Shown here: positions 48,000-57,765 of the stretch, piece after piece | Numbering within the stretch: the stretch's first letter is position 1 | Layout: each line of letters opens with the position of its first letter | Assembly (NCBI GenBank): GCA_946002055.1 | Contig: CAMFYL010000007.1 | Coordinates: 1-64,000, forward strand | DNA from: an uncultured Roseburia sp. | GTDB taxonomy: Bacteria > Bacillota > Clostridia > Lachnospirales > Lachnospiraceae | DNA length: 64,000 nucleotides | Direction of reading: 5' to 3' | Notes under the pieces: generated by a model | The model's database searches: none | The model's input: only the letters and a program-made list of their open reading frames with translations | Told to the model about the DNA's origin: nothing | Position numbers and translations under genes: made by a program

Positions 48000-49886
48000 T
48001 TATACACCTGTTCTAAGTATCAGTTGATCGTACATCTCCGATAAAACAGAGATGCATTTGGAAGATAAGTTGTAAGCATTCTGAAACTTGATAAGATCCA
48101 ACGCTTCCTCATCCTCATCCACACCAGATACCGACTGTCTCTGATTATCAATGGTAGTACTGATGTTAGTATAGTTATCGGTAAATATCTCGCATTCTTG
48201 AGTATCTACGGTAATATCTGCATAAATACACTGCAAAAAAGTATCGGCTCCGCCGCCTCGGAACAGCTCTTCTCTACTCTGCAGTTTAGCCATCAAATCA
48301 ATCAGATCGTGGGTATCCACGCCATTTGTAATCTCCGAGCCATCGTCGTTAACCTTTTTTGACTGGGTTGCAAAAATATCCGGATCCTTCTGGGTCTTCT
48401 TGGCAACTGCTACATTTACCGCCGTAAGCTGGTAATAGAAATTGTCTGCAGACGAAAGCTGCTTATTTCCCGTCCCTGCATCATCCTTACGGTCTGATAT
48501 TTCATCGGTCATATCATACTCATCGGTGCTGGACGCATATTGCGCCACAAAGAAGGAACCCATTGGATTTCCATCTGCATCGATACCTGTCTGCTGTAAT
48601 TTGTTAAATGCCTCTGCAAAGGAACGCAAAAAGGTGTTCATCTGGTTCATATAATATGGAATGCCCATATAATCCACACAATCACCTACAACCATTGGTC
48701 GATTGCGCAATTTACTCTGCTCATCCGCACCGATAGGCTTGTCCAGCTGGAAGGTGTAGGAGGTAATGTTTCCCTTATCATCTGTCTCGCAAGTAAAGGA
48801 TGTATAGGTGTACTCTGTATTATTACACCAGATGGTACCTCTGCTTGGCATATTCATAAAGTCGACATCTGTGATATTTGTATTTGTCACGGTAAAAGAA
48901 GTTGCTGTCACGTCTACGATTTTACCTTGCAGATTCTCGTTATTGTTACCGTCCCGGACCTCAAACATTGCCTTTAGCTCGCCGCCCATACTAGCCGCAG
49001 TAGCGTCAAAGGTTGCACCCGTTGCTCCCCAGACAATGTCATATAATCCATCAATATCGGACTGATTGTACTTTTCTTCTCTTGCCTTACAAGCCAATGC
49101 GTTGTAGTCATAATTGTCAACTAACAGCTGTCCATTAATCTTTACCGTATAATAGGTTGCTCCTGTAACCTGATCCTGATAGTTACTATTAACAACCTGT
49201 CTCTCATTTACCTCAACAGGAGCAATCTTAGAGAGCTCGTCAATCAAAACTGCTCTTGTGTCACGAAGTTCATTTGCATATCCCTTTTCCATCTCAATGA
49301 TGTTAATCTGCTTATTTAACAGTGCAATTTTCTGGGAAATGGCATTGATGTTGTCTACCGTTGTCTTAATCTCATCGTTAATAGAGCTCTGCAAATCCTG
49401 CATTCTCTGAGCAGTGCTATTAAAGTATGTACAAAGCTTTTGGGCATCACTGATAAACTCGTTTCGTGCTGCAGAATCCCCAGCCTTTGTCTTAAGGTTG
49501 TCCAGAGAATTGAACATCTTGCTAAAGATGGTTGTAAATCCCGCATTGGTTGTGGCAGAAAGACTTCCGTCGGTATAATAGTTTTGGATCTGCTCCATAT
49601 AGTAGAGTTTCTTTTCATAAAGCCCCAAGCCAGCCTGGTTGTTCCAGAACTTGGTATCATAGTACTCATCGCGAATCTGTTTGACAGAATCTACAGATAC
49701 ACCGGTACCGGTACTTCCAAATCGCTGATATGCTCTAAGAGAAGCTGCCGCAGATACATAGACCTTCTGCTTGCTGTATCCTTTGGTCTGCACATTAGAG
49801 ATATTGTTTGCAGTTGTATTAATAGATGCCTGTGCAGCATTAAGTCCTGTATATGCTACATTTAATCCAAAAAAAGATGATGGCAT
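48000..49886 (-). CDS. flgK: Hook-filament junction protein FlgK (HAP1), second copy
   Basis: 628 residues. Flg_bb_rod start (FFGLNVAYTGLNAAQASINTTANNISNVQTKGYSKQKVYV), LRDTRAVLIDELSKIAPVEVNE, and the C-terminal DLIKFQNAYNLSSKCISVLSEMYDQLI. The middle has a domain (about 300-420) not shared with the upstream copy. Both copies are intact, 13 bases apart. Confidence 0.92.
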   Translation of the reverse strand: MPSSFFGLNVAYTGLNAAQASINTTANNISNVQTKGYSKQKVYVSAAASLRAYQRFGSTGTGVSVDSVKQIRDEYYDTKFWNNQAGLGLYEKKLYYMEQIQNYYTDGSLSATTNAGFTTIFSKMFNSLDNLKTKAGDSAARNEFISDAQKLCTYFNSTAQRMQDLQSSINDEIKTTVDNINAISQKIALLNKQINIIEMEKGYANELRDTRAVLIDELSKIAPVEVNERQVVNSNYQDQVTGATYYTVKINGQLLVDNYDYNALACKAREEKYNQSDIDGLYDIVWGATGATFDATAASMGGELKAMFEVRDGNNNENLQGKIVDVTATSFTVTNTNITDVDFMNMPSRGTIWCNNTEYTYTSFTCETDDKGNITSYTFQLDKPIGADEQSKLRNRPMVVGDCVDYMGIPYYMNQMNTFLRSFAEAFNKLQQTGIDADGNPMGSFFVAQYASSTDEYDMTDEISDRKDDAGTGNKQLSSADNFYYQLTAVNVAVAKKTQKDPDIFATQSKKVNDDGSEITNGVDTHDLIDLMAKLQSREELFRGGGADTFLQCIYADITVDTQECEIFTDNYTNISTTIDNQRQSVSGVDEDEEALDLIKFQNAYNLSSKCISVLSEMYDQLILRTGV

Positions 49887-49899
49887 AAGCTCCTCCTTT

Positions 49900-51642
49900 C
49901 TATACGGATTGTAATAAGTACTCGATCATACTACTTACTACGTTAATATATCGGCTGGCAGCGTTATACGCCTGCTGATACTTAATCATATTTGTCAATT
50001 CTTCGTCTGAGGATACACCAACAACCATCTGTCTGTTATTATCGATGGTATCCTTGGTGCTCTGAAGACTGGTTGCGGTTGTGTGATGAACAGAACCAAC
50101 CGTTCCCACTTCACCAATCCACTTGATATAAAAATCGGTAAAGGTACATGGTGTGGTATCACTTGGGTTGGTCTTATAATTTGCCTGGTCCCAAAGATTT
50201 TCCAGCTGTTCACCCAAATCGTAGGCAATCTCCCCTGTCTGCTTCTTGTGGGCCAGAAGGCTTTCCTCCTCCACAAGCTTTTCATTTATCTTTGTATCCT
50301 GAATGGTATAACACTTAGATAAATCAGAAGTATCTTCTTCGTTATACAAATAGACAGTTACGTCCTGACCTCCTACGTTTACCGTTGCCTGGGTGTACCG
50401 TTCACAGCCAATTCTCTTAAACAACTCTTCTGGCGGCACCTTACCATCACTACCAACAGCACAATTCTCTGCATCAAGAATCTTTGTATCCTTTGTGATG
50501 GTAATGGTTTGTCCGTCTGCTGTAGTTGCTGTGGCAGGCAAATTACCGGTTCCCAAGGTATCTCCTGCCGTTGTATTCGGACAAAGAATATCATTAATTG
50601 CAGTGGCAATGGTATGGAATAACATATCAAGTTCTGCCTGAGTATTCATCATAATGGAGTTGGCAAGTCCATTCTCGTATTCATACTGAGATAACCCCGC
50701 CATATCTACATAGCTGGCAAAATGATCACCTCTTGCCAGGAGAAGTGCCTTAACCTCTCCCACGTCAGTGTTGTTCTCTGCACATGCATTTCCCGTATTA
50801 AACACCTGAGTGTAAACCCCTGCATCCGGATCTGAGAGCTGTGGCCAATATGGTGTCTTGAAGCCTGTCTTCAAATCCTCCTGCAACGCCATAGGATAGC
50901 ACTGGGTCTCTGTGACAAATTCTACTCCATCGATTTGCACTTTAACTATACCGTCAATCTCCTCACGAATGGATACCTTTGCTAAACTAGACAGCTCATC
51001 AAGATACAAGTCTCTGGTGTCTCGCAAATCCATTGCTGTCTCCACACCAGCAGATTCGATTCTCTGAATTTTTAAATTAATATCTGAGATTTTTTTACCC
51101 AGCTCATTGATGCGATTTACGTCATCTGTCAACTTCTTGTTAATGGTCAACTGGTAATCCTGAAGACCCTTGTTAAGGTTTGACACTCTTGTGACAAAGA
51201 GAGATGACTTCTGCATAACAAGGTTTTGATTCACGGCATCAGAAGGATCCTTGGCAAACTCTCCAAATGCCTCATACAAATCCTTCAGCGCTTCCTGAAA
51301 AGCTTTTCCCTGTGTCTCCTGAAGGAAAGTCTCCACCTCTGTCACTGCATCATAACTGGCGGCATAGAATGCCTGTCGTCCTGATTCGGACCGGAATGCT
51401 TTATCCAAAAAAACATCTCTTGCATGAACAACATCGCCGATATCTACACCCAAACCAAGACGCTGGGCGCTTACGGATGCTGACGCAAAAGATGTATAAT
51501 TTCTATCTGCAAATATAACCTGCTGGCGCACATAGCCATCGGTATTTACGTTTGATAAGTTGTTTGCTACAACGTTAAGTGCATTCTGCTGTGATTGAAT
51601 TGCTGACGCGCCCACATATAAGCTTCCGAATCCGTTAGCCAT
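49900..51642 (-). CDS. flgK: Hook-filament junction protein FlgK (HAP1), first copy
   Basis: 580 residues: FGSLYVGASAIQSQQNALNVVANNLSNVNTDGYVRQQVIF (rod-type domain), MDLRDTRDLYLDELSSLAKVSI, and MIKYQQAYNAASRYINVVSSMIEYLL at the end. Sequence between the conserved ends is unrelated to the next copy by eye, so the duplication is old. Second and third genes after flgN in the flgM operon. Confidence 0.93.
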   Translation of the reverse strand: MANGFGSLYVGASAIQSQQNALNVVANNLSNVNTDGYVRQQVIFADRNYTSFASASVSAQRLGLGVDIGDVVHARDVFLDKAFRSESGRQAFYAASYDAVTEVETFLQETQGKAFQEALKDLYEAFGEFAKDPSDAVNQNLVMQKSSLFVTRVSNLNKGLQDYQLTINKKLTDDVNRINELGKKISDINLKIQRIESAGVETAMDLRDTRDLYLDELSSLAKVSIREEIDGIVKVQIDGVEFVTETQCYPMALQEDLKTGFKTPYWPQLSDPDAGVYTQVFNTGNACAENNTDVGEVKALLLARGDHFASYVDMAGLSQYEYENGLANSIMMNTQAELDMLFHTIATAINDILCPNTTAGDTLGTGNLPATATTADGQTITITKDTKILDAENCAVGSDGKVPPEELFKRIGCERYTQATVNVGGQDVTVYLYNEEDTSDLSKCYTIQDTKINEKLVEEESLLAHKKQTGEIAYDLGEQLENLWDQANYKTNPSDTTPCTFTDFYIKWIGEVGTVGSVHHTTATSLQSTKDTIDNNRQMVVGVSSDEELTNMIKYQQAYNAASRYINVVSSMIEYLLQSV

Positions 51643-51684
51643 AGTAATTCCTCCTAAAACTCACTCTGGAAGCCTCGAATATTC

Positions 51685-52197
51685 CTATTGGGATGTGTCA
51701 AAGCTGCCTCCGCCTAATAAATCGCCGGTGTTGTACGCGCTTTTGTTATAGTTCGCTGTCTCCGGCGCCTGCTTCAGGCTCTTAAACAATGTCAAGTCAA
51801 ACTCTACCATCTCTAATGCTTGTTGTAGTAGAATACTGTTCTGCTGATTAGCAAACTGCAACATAGATGCAGTCTCCACCAATCGGTCTCTGGCTTCTGT
51901 CAATGCCTGCTGCTCCTTTGGCTGTGTGCCAAGCTGCTCAATTACATTGGTAACTGTCATCAGTTCCCCGTCATGCCCCAGAACAACTGCCATATCCTTA
52001 AGAATATTGGTTCTCTTGGTCTCCAAACTCTTCAAACGATTGCTAATCTCTTCTTCCTTGGCAGTGATGCCTTCCAGCTCATCTACCTTGCCATGAATGA
52101 TTGCCTCTCGTTTCACATCTGACAACTCCACCAATTCCTGGTATGTGTCATTCTCTGTCTTAAGATCAACCAGCAATTCTTCCACTAAACTAGCCAC
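51685..52197 (-). CDS. flgN: FlgN-family export chaperone
   Basis: 170 residues, helical: EELLVDLKTENDTYQELVELSDVKREAIIHGKVDELEGITAKEEEISNRLKSLETKR is the FlgN-like pattern; Gln-rich ANQQNSILLQQALEMVEFDL follows. Chaperone for FlgK and FlgL, encoded just downstream, and placed after flgM as usual. Confidence 0.92.
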   Translation of the reverse strand: MASLVEELLVDLKTENDTYQELVELSDVKREAIIHGKVDELEGITAKEEEISNRLKSLETKRTNILKDMAVVLGHDGELMTVTNVIEQLGTQPKEQQALTEARDRLVETASMLQFANQQNSILLQQALEMVEFDLTLFKSLKQAPETANYNKSAYNTGDLLGGGSFDTSQ

Positions 52198-52208
52198 AGT
52201 ATTTCTCC

Positions 52209-52484
52209 TTACAGTCCCATATACTTCTCAAGCAATTTGCTTGCAAAATCTTCGGTATCAACCTGGTATTCACCTGACTCAAGCTTTGTTTTCATTTCAG
52301 CAACTCTATCTTCCCTGATATCCGAAGCTTCTGCGACTGCCTTTTTTGCGATTTGATAGTCACGACCGAAAGATGAAATCTGAACCTCATCTCTGCCCAT
52401 ACTAGTTTTACCTGTAGCCTTTGGACCAGAGGTTTTATTCGTCTTATAGAGTTGTGCTACCTGATTATATGCTTCTATACGCAT
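52209..52484 (-). CDS. flgM: Anti-sigma-D factor FlgM
   Basis: 91 residues from the ATG at 52482-52484 (MRIEAYNQVAQLYKTNK) behind AAAGGAG; the 24 upstream codons overlap the leader. C-terminal SFGRDYQIAKKAVAEASDIREDRVAEMKTKLESGEYQVDTEDFASKLLEKYMGL is the sigma-binding helix pair. Holds sigma-D until the hook is complete. First gene of the operon from its own sigma-D promoter, a negative loop. Confidence 0.95.
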   Translation of the reverse strand: MRIEAYNQVAQLYKTNKTSGPKATGKTSMGRDEVQISSFGRDYQIAKKAVAEASDIREDRVAEMKTKLESGEYQVDTEDFASKLLEKYMGL

Positions 52485-52541
52485 AATGGCACTCTCCTTT
52501 CTTCCTTGAAAAATGAAGCCCTTTTTGCTTTTACACAATAA

Positions 52542-52568
52542 ATATCGGACTTTCACACAAAAACATTA
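52542..52568 (-). promoter_or_regulatory. Sigma-D promoter of flgM operon
   Basis: Minus-strand TAAT (52565-52568), 15 bases, TCCGATAT (52542-52549). Confidence 0.75.
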
Positions 52569-52595
52569 CACCTTTTTGAAACTTTTACACAAAAT

Positions 52596-52739
52596 AATTG
52601 TACGAGAATAATATCGCTACCATTGGGCACGCTTTCGCTGCCCCCTCCTCGTAGCGGTACTAAATTCGCAATAAATTGCTCATTAAGTACCGACGGTCGG
52701 GGAAGCACCCTATGGCATCGTTATTATTCTCGTACAATT
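52596..52739. repeat. 144-bp palindromic element (MITE-like or structured RNA)
   Basis: Terminal inverted repeats AATTGTACGAGAATAATA (52596-52613) and its exact complement (52722-52739), continuing imperfectly to about 35 bases per arm. Nested inverted repeats inside (GGTACT/AGTACC at about 52656-52661 and 52686-52691; GCCCC/GGGG around 52640 and 52699). No reading frame with a ribosome site. Lies between the last chemoreceptor gene and the flgM promoter. The rest of the 52569-52827 gap is A/T-rich and plain. Confidence 0.7.
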
Positions 52740-52827
52740 TATCGTTATGTTACTACAATATCTAAAATAGTATTTGTACAGAATTCATCAGACAAAAAGT
52801 TGTGATATTGTTTAAACATTTGATAGG

Positions 52828-54351
52828 TTATTCTTCGGTGCCTTCGTCATTTGAGGTTATAGCAACGTACTTGTCAAGTTTCTGAGATACTGCCAGAATC
52901 TGATCCAAGAGTTCCTTGGTATTGTCGGCGTTCTCCAGATTATGACTGCTTAAGTCTTCAGCCTGAGTTGAGGATGCCGTAACTTCTTCTGTGGTGGCAG
53001 ACAAATGTGTGATACTGTCCACAATCTGATTGTTTGCCTCAGACAACTCAGAGAGCATAGTATCGATTTCTTCGATGTTCTCTGTAAGTTCATTCACATT
53101 GGCATTCATAGCTTCAAAGCTTTCAACAGCCTTGTTAATGAGTTCATCCTGCTGGTTAGTGGCCTCTACAGACTGGGCAACAGCTCCAACAGCCTGCTCT
53201 GCATTCTGTGATAGTTCGCCTAAAATATTTGCAATGTTCTCTGTCTCAACACGAGTCTTCTCTGCCAATTCGCGAATCTCATCGGCAACAACAGCAAAGC
53301 CTCTTCCGGCTTCACCGGCACGGGCGCTCTCGATAGAAGCATTTAAGGCAAGCAAGTTTGTCTGGCTTGAAATAGCAAAAATGGTATCTGCAATACCTTT
53401 AACTGCGTGGGCTCTCTCCTGCAGCGCTTCCATGGTCTCCGCCACATTTGCATTGGTGGCAGAGATGGTCTGTGACTGATTCTTAATTTCATTCATGATT
53501 GCCAAACTGGCATCGTTTAATTCCTTAGATTTCTCAGCGACTCCTACCATTGTCTCGGAACGTTCAATAGTACTTTCGATAGAATCCTGGATATTCTGTG
53601 TCATTGTGGTCTGGTGCTGAATGTTCTCAGCAGTTGACTGTGTACTGTCAGAGATATCTCGAACGGCACCTGTCACCACATTGGTAGATTCGTTCAGTTC
53701 CTTTACCATATCCATTGCGCCCTGTGTTCCCTTGCGAACCTCTCCGGCAACATATATAACATCCTTCATCATCGCTTCCTGGTTATCTTTTTCCGCCTGA
53801 ATACTTCCCAGCATATGTCCCTGGAACTTCATGCCGGTTCTCTCCACCAAGCAGATAATAAACAGATAGAAAACAATAACAATTGTGGCAGATGAAATAT
53901 CTAGCAGGGACACGTCACAATCACTTACAAACTTTGTTGCAGTGGTAACAGTCTGCATAACCCCCATGGATATGGCTGCCGCCAGCATTATTTTGGAATC
54001 ATAGAATAGAATGTAAGCTGCAATAGGCGCCGCCGCTGCAAATCTTACATAATAACTGTCAAAGGCTTCTGTAATAAAAAATCCAATGAGAATGATTCCA
54101 ACCAAATCTATGTATTTCACGTATTGGGCCGTCTTTGTGTTCTTGTTACAAGCAAGGGCAGCTGCAAGAAATCCTATGGAGAGAACCGTAATCAATGCCA
54201 TAAATCCCACCGAGCGGTAACCTCTTACCGTAGCTATCAAAGCCACTGCAAAATCGCCAATAACAAATATCATAAAAGATACATTCAGTAGCCAATTGGC
54301 TTTTTTTGTCTGTTCATCTTTGTCGGCAAAAATAAACTTCTTTTCTTCCAT
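52828..54351 (-). CDS. Methyl-accepting chemotaxis protein (membrane, no extracellular sensor) A
   Basis: 507 residues. Six or so hydrophobic spans in residues 20-185 ([41 protein letters not shown], etc.) with only short loops, then cytoplasmic helices with the signalling tip [41 protein letters not shown]. No HAMP domain or large sensor loop is seen. Third of three tandem receptors; its signalling half is nearly identical to the middle one. Confidence 0.92.
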   Translation of the reverse strand: MEEKKFIFADKDEQTKKANWLLNVSFMIFVIGDFAVALIATVRGYRSVGFMALITVLSIGFLAAALACNKNTKTAQYVKYIDLVGIILIGFFITEAFDSYYVRFAAAAPIAAYILFYDSKIMLAAAISMGVMQTVTTATKFVSDCDVSLLDISSATIVIVFYLFIICLVERTGMKFQGHMLGSIQAEKDNQEAMMKDVIYVAGEVRKGTQGAMDMVKELNESTNVVTGAVRDISDSTQSTAENIQHQTTMTQNIQDSIESTIERSETMVGVAEKSKELNDASLAIMNEIKNQSQTISATNANVAETMEALQERAHAVKGIADTIFAISSQTNLLALNASIESARAGEAGRGFAVVADEIRELAEKTRVETENIANILGELSQNAEQAVGAVAQSVEATNQQDELINKAVESFEAMNANVNELTENIEEIDTMLSELSEANNQIVDSITHLSATTEEVTASSTQAEDLSSHNLENADNTKELLDQILAVSQKLDKYVAITSNDEGTEE

Positions 54352-54383
54352 TGTGCACGTCCTCTTTCTAATTATAGTGTAAC

Positions 54384-55919
54384 TTATGATTCCTCTACTT
54401 CTTTCGGCTCATCTGTTGCAATTACATATTTGTCCAACTGCTGAGACACTGCCAACACCTGGTCAAGGATACCCTTAGTATCATCAGCGTTCTCCAAGTT
54501 CTGATTGCTCAAATCTTCTGCCTGTGCGGAAGATGCAGTAACCTCCTCAGTAGTTGCAGACAGGTGTGTGATACTGTCTACAATCTGATTATTTGCCTCT
54601 GACAAGTTGGAAAGCATACTATCGATTTCTTCGATATTCTCTGTCAATTCATTTACATTGGCATTCATAGCCTCAAAGCTCTCAACAGCCTTGTTAATGA
54701 GCTCATCCTGCTGGTTGGTGGCCTCTACAGACTGGGCAACAGCCCCTACTGCCTGCTCTGCATTCTGTGAAAGCTCATCCAGAATCTTAGCGATATTCTC
54801 CGTCTCTGTACGAGTCTTCTCTGCAAGTTCACGAATCTCATCTGCAACAACAGCAAAGCCTCTTCCCGCTTCGCCGGCACGGGCACTCTCGATAGAAGCA
54901 TTTAAAGCAAGCAGGTTGGTCTGGCTTGAAATAGCAAAGATGGTATCTGCGATACCCTTAACCGCATAGGCTCTCTCCTGTAATGCTTCCATAGTCTCCG
55001 CTACATTGGCGTTAGTATCAGAAATGGTTCGAGACTGGCTCTTAATATCATTCATAATAGCCAAGCTGGCATCATTTAATTCTTTGGACTTTTCAGCCAC
55101 GCCTACCATTGTCTCGGAACGCTGAATGGTATTCTCAATGGAATCCTGAATGTTCTGTGTCATCATGGTCTGATGCTGGATGTTCTCTGCTGTGGATTGC
55201 GTGCTATCCGATATATCTCGAACAGCTCCTGTCACAACGTTGGTAGATTCGTTCAACTCTCTCACCTTATCCATGGCTCCCTGTGTTCCCTTACGAACTT
55301 CTCCGGCAACATAGATAACGTCCTTCATCATTGCTTCCTGATTGTCCTTTTCTTCTTGGATACTACCCAACATATGTCTCTGAAACATCTTACCGTTTCT
55401 CTCTGTGAGACACACAACCGCCAGGAAGAATATAATAGCAACAGTGGTAGATATATTGTCTACAGGATCCACTTCCTTGCCACCAGTCACCTTGGTAATG
55501 CTAGTAAGCACTTGCATAATGCCCATAACAGTAGACGATATCAGCATCACCTTGGTGTCATAAAACAATATGTACGCCACAATGGGTGCAACAGCTATAA
55601 ATCTTACATAATAGCTGTCAAAGGCAAAGCTCATAAAAAATCCAATTACAAACATACCCGCCAAATCTACGTATTTGACATAGTTCGCCGTCTTGGGATT
55701 CTTATTAAGAAATGTTGCCGTAGCCAAAAACAGCAAGGAAAGTATAATAATCATTCCTGTGAAGCCGGCACTTCGGTATCCTCGAAGCATAGCAAGCACA
55801 GTGGTTACGATATTTCCTATGGCAAAGATCAGAAAGGAAACACCAAGTAACCAATTGGCTCTCTGTATTTGTTCATTCTTGTCCGCGTATCGAAATTTCT
55901 TTTCTTCCATTTTGTACAT
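54384..55919 (-). CDS. Methyl-accepting chemotaxis protein (membrane, no extracellular sensor) B
   Basis: 511 residues, closest paralogue of its downstream neighbour (tip identical; N-terminal spans similar: [23 protein letters not shown]). A multispan N-domain replaces a ligand pocket, so the signal may be membrane state, energy or a partner protein. Tandem duplication is the simplest origin. Confidence 0.92.
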   Translation of the reverse strand: MYKMEEKKFRYADKNEQIQRANWLLGVSFLIFAIGNIVTTVLAMLRGYRSAGFTGMIIILSLLFLATATFLNKNPKTANYVKYVDLAGMFVIGFFMSFAFDSYYVRFIAVAPIVAYILFYDTKVMLISSTVMGIMQVLTSITKVTGGKEVDPVDNISTTVAIIFFLAVVCLTERNGKMFQRHMLGSIQEEKDNQEAMMKDVIYVAGEVRKGTQGAMDKVRELNESTNVVTGAVRDISDSTQSTAENIQHQTMMTQNIQDSIENTIQRSETMVGVAEKSKELNDASLAIMNDIKSQSRTISDTNANVAETMEALQERAYAVKGIADTIFAISSQTNLLALNASIESARAGEAGRGFAVVADEIRELAEKTRTETENIAKILDELSQNAEQAVGAVAQSVEATNQQDELINKAVESFEAMNANVNELTENIEEIDSMLSNLSEANNQIVDSITHLSATTEEVTASSAQAEDLSNQNLENADDTKGILDQVLAVSQQLDKYVIATDEPKEVEES

Positions 55920-55957
55920 CCTCTCTTTATTTTTGGGTATCTATATATGAAGGCCAT

Positions 55958-57424
55958 TTACTCAGATGCAACTTTCTCCATATCTGCGGCAATCGCATTG
56001 ATCTCTTCTAGCAGGCCATTCATATTGTCAAGCGCATTCATCGTACTGTCACTTAGTGATAATGCCGTGTCTGTAGATGCTGCCACCTGCTGTCCTGTAG
56101 CAGACAAATCTGTGATGCTACTCATAATCACGTCATTGGCTGCAATAATACCCTCCACAGATGTGTTCACCTGTCTCACATCCTCATAAAGGGTATCTGT
56201 ATCTTTCTTGATTTCAAAAAGCTTATCCCCTGTCTCAGCAATCAGCTCGTTCTGTTTCTCTGCATATTCTGCTGATCTGGTCATGCTGAATGAAGCAGAT
56301 TCTGCATCTAATGTCAGTTTGGCAATAATCTCTCCAATCTTTTCCGTCGCAACTCGGGTATCCTCTGCAAGGCTGCGGATCTCATCAGCCACAACGGCAA
56401 ATCCCTTGCCGGCCTCTCCTGCTCTAGCCGCCTCAATGGATGCATTCAGAGCCAATAAATTCGTCTGACTGGAGATACCGAGAATGGTCTCTGTAATAGC
56501 CTCCACATCCTTGATGCTCTCGTTGAGCTGTGCTGTGGTCTCTCTGGTCTCCGTATTCATCTTAACTACTTCCATAGCCTGCGCTTTCAGTTTCTCAATG
56601 AGCTGTACTCCCTGCTCAACCGTGGCGTTGGTGTTCTCAGAAATCTCACCCATATGTTGTGCCTGATCGCCAACTTTCTGGATACCACTCTGAATATCAG
56701 AGGTCTGTTCTGTCTGCTGGATGATAGCCTCTGCATTCACCCTGGTACTCTTCGCAATCTCAGACACAGCGTTATGGCTGTCATCCATAGACACATTCAG
56801 GGACTCTGACACTTCCCTGGCCTGGGTGAACTTATTTGCCAGTTCTTCTGCCAAACGAACAATACTGCCGGAAGTACGATTCTGCGCCTCTGCCTTCTCT
56901 CTGGCAATATCTACATTCTCCTTTGTATTAGCTAACTGTAAGGAGGAAATCTGAGGTGCCAGCAAACATACCAAAACAACAACAGCATAAGAAATTATCG
57001 CTTGTTTTATATCAGAGTATCCTCTTACTACACACGAAATATTATATATTAGGGTGAGAATCAATGCGGCTACGCTACCCGTGATGGTAAGCATTTTATC
57101 CTGAAACAGCATAATCAAGATGGCTATCGGAAAAACATAAAGATACATGTAAGGGACTTCTGCCAGACACAACATTGTGATAAACACTGCCAATATGGAC
57201 ATACCGGCTACATGGCGATATTTTTCTTCAAATGCCCATTTCTTTGACATAACAAGATTAACTATGATATCTAACACCCCAACAATTGCCAGCAAAAACA
57301 TAATTGGTCGACCGCCCATCAGCCCTTGTAGTGCTGCAAATGTTACAGCCACTCCTGCAATGCACACATTAATGGTACAAGCAAGTTTGTTAATTTTCCC
57401 TAATTGTATCTTTTCAGTCTCCAT
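55958..57424 (-). CDS. Methyl-accepting chemotaxis protein (membrane) C
   Basis: 488 residues: multispan N-domain (about 12-160, [16 protein letters not shown]..., [16 protein letters not shown]...), then [41 protein letters not shown]. More diverged than A and B. First of the three receptor genes; gaps of 38 and 32 bases suggest one operon. Confidence 0.92.
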   Translation of the reverse strand: METEKIQLGKINKLACTINVCIAGVAVTFAALQGLMGGRPIMFLLAIVGVLDIIVNLVMSKKWAFEEKYRHVAGMSILAVFITMLCLAEVPYMYLYVFPIAILIMLFQDKMLTITGSVAALILTLIYNISCVVRGYSDIKQAIISYAVVVLVCLLAPQISSLQLANTKENVDIAREKAEAQNRTSGSIVRLAEELANKFTQAREVSESLNVSMDDSHNAVSEIAKSTRVNAEAIIQQTEQTSDIQSGIQKVGDQAQHMGEISENTNATVEQGVQLIEKLKAQAMEVVKMNTETRETTAQLNESIKDVEAITETILGISSQTNLLALNASIEAARAGEAGKGFAVVADEIRSLAEDTRVATEKIGEIIAKLTLDAESASFSMTRSAEYAEKQNELIAETGDKLFEIKKDTDTLYEDVRQVNTSVEGIIAANDVIMSSITDLSATGQQVAASTDTALSLSDSTMNALDNMNGLLEEINAIAADMEKVASE

Positions 57425-57765
57425 TTTATCCTCCGTAAGTGCAAATCATAGTTATCTGTATTATACACCAATTTTCTTCGAAATGTATATATATTTGTCG
57501 ACAAAAATCATATTTTGTCTGCCCCCACCTTTTTGATTGAAACTGGTGAAATATGCTGATAAAATATATCTACAACTATAGCGAAAGATTTAGAGTGGTT
57601 TTACAAATGAATACTGTACTAGGGGACATTCACAGCGTATCTAATGATATGAAAATCTTGGCTACACCAGCCACAAAGGAATAAGAATTCCTAAGATAGA
57701 TATTGAATTTCTTGCCATTTAATAGTAACTTATTATAGAAAATATCATATATAAAGGAGCAACAC
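57425..57765. other. Divergent intergenic region between chemoreceptor and pgi
   Basis: About 340 bases of A/T-rich DNA. On the minus strand a TATAAT lies 30-45 bases before the receptor start without a good -35 box. On the plus strand a weak promoter precedes pgi. A 25-codon frame at 57607-57684 lacks a good ribosome site and is not called. Confidence 0.6.
57712..57739 (+). promoter_or_regulatory. Possible sigma-A promoter of pgi
   Basis: TTGCCA (57712-57717), 16 bases, TATAGA (57734-57739). Ribosome site AAAGGAG sits before the ATG at 57766. Confidence 0.45.

Noticed and set aside
57607..57684. 25-codon frame between the chemoreceptor and pgi
   Set aside because: No proper ribosome site, no recognisable peptide and no flanking structure, unlike the 19.6 kb microprotein locus.
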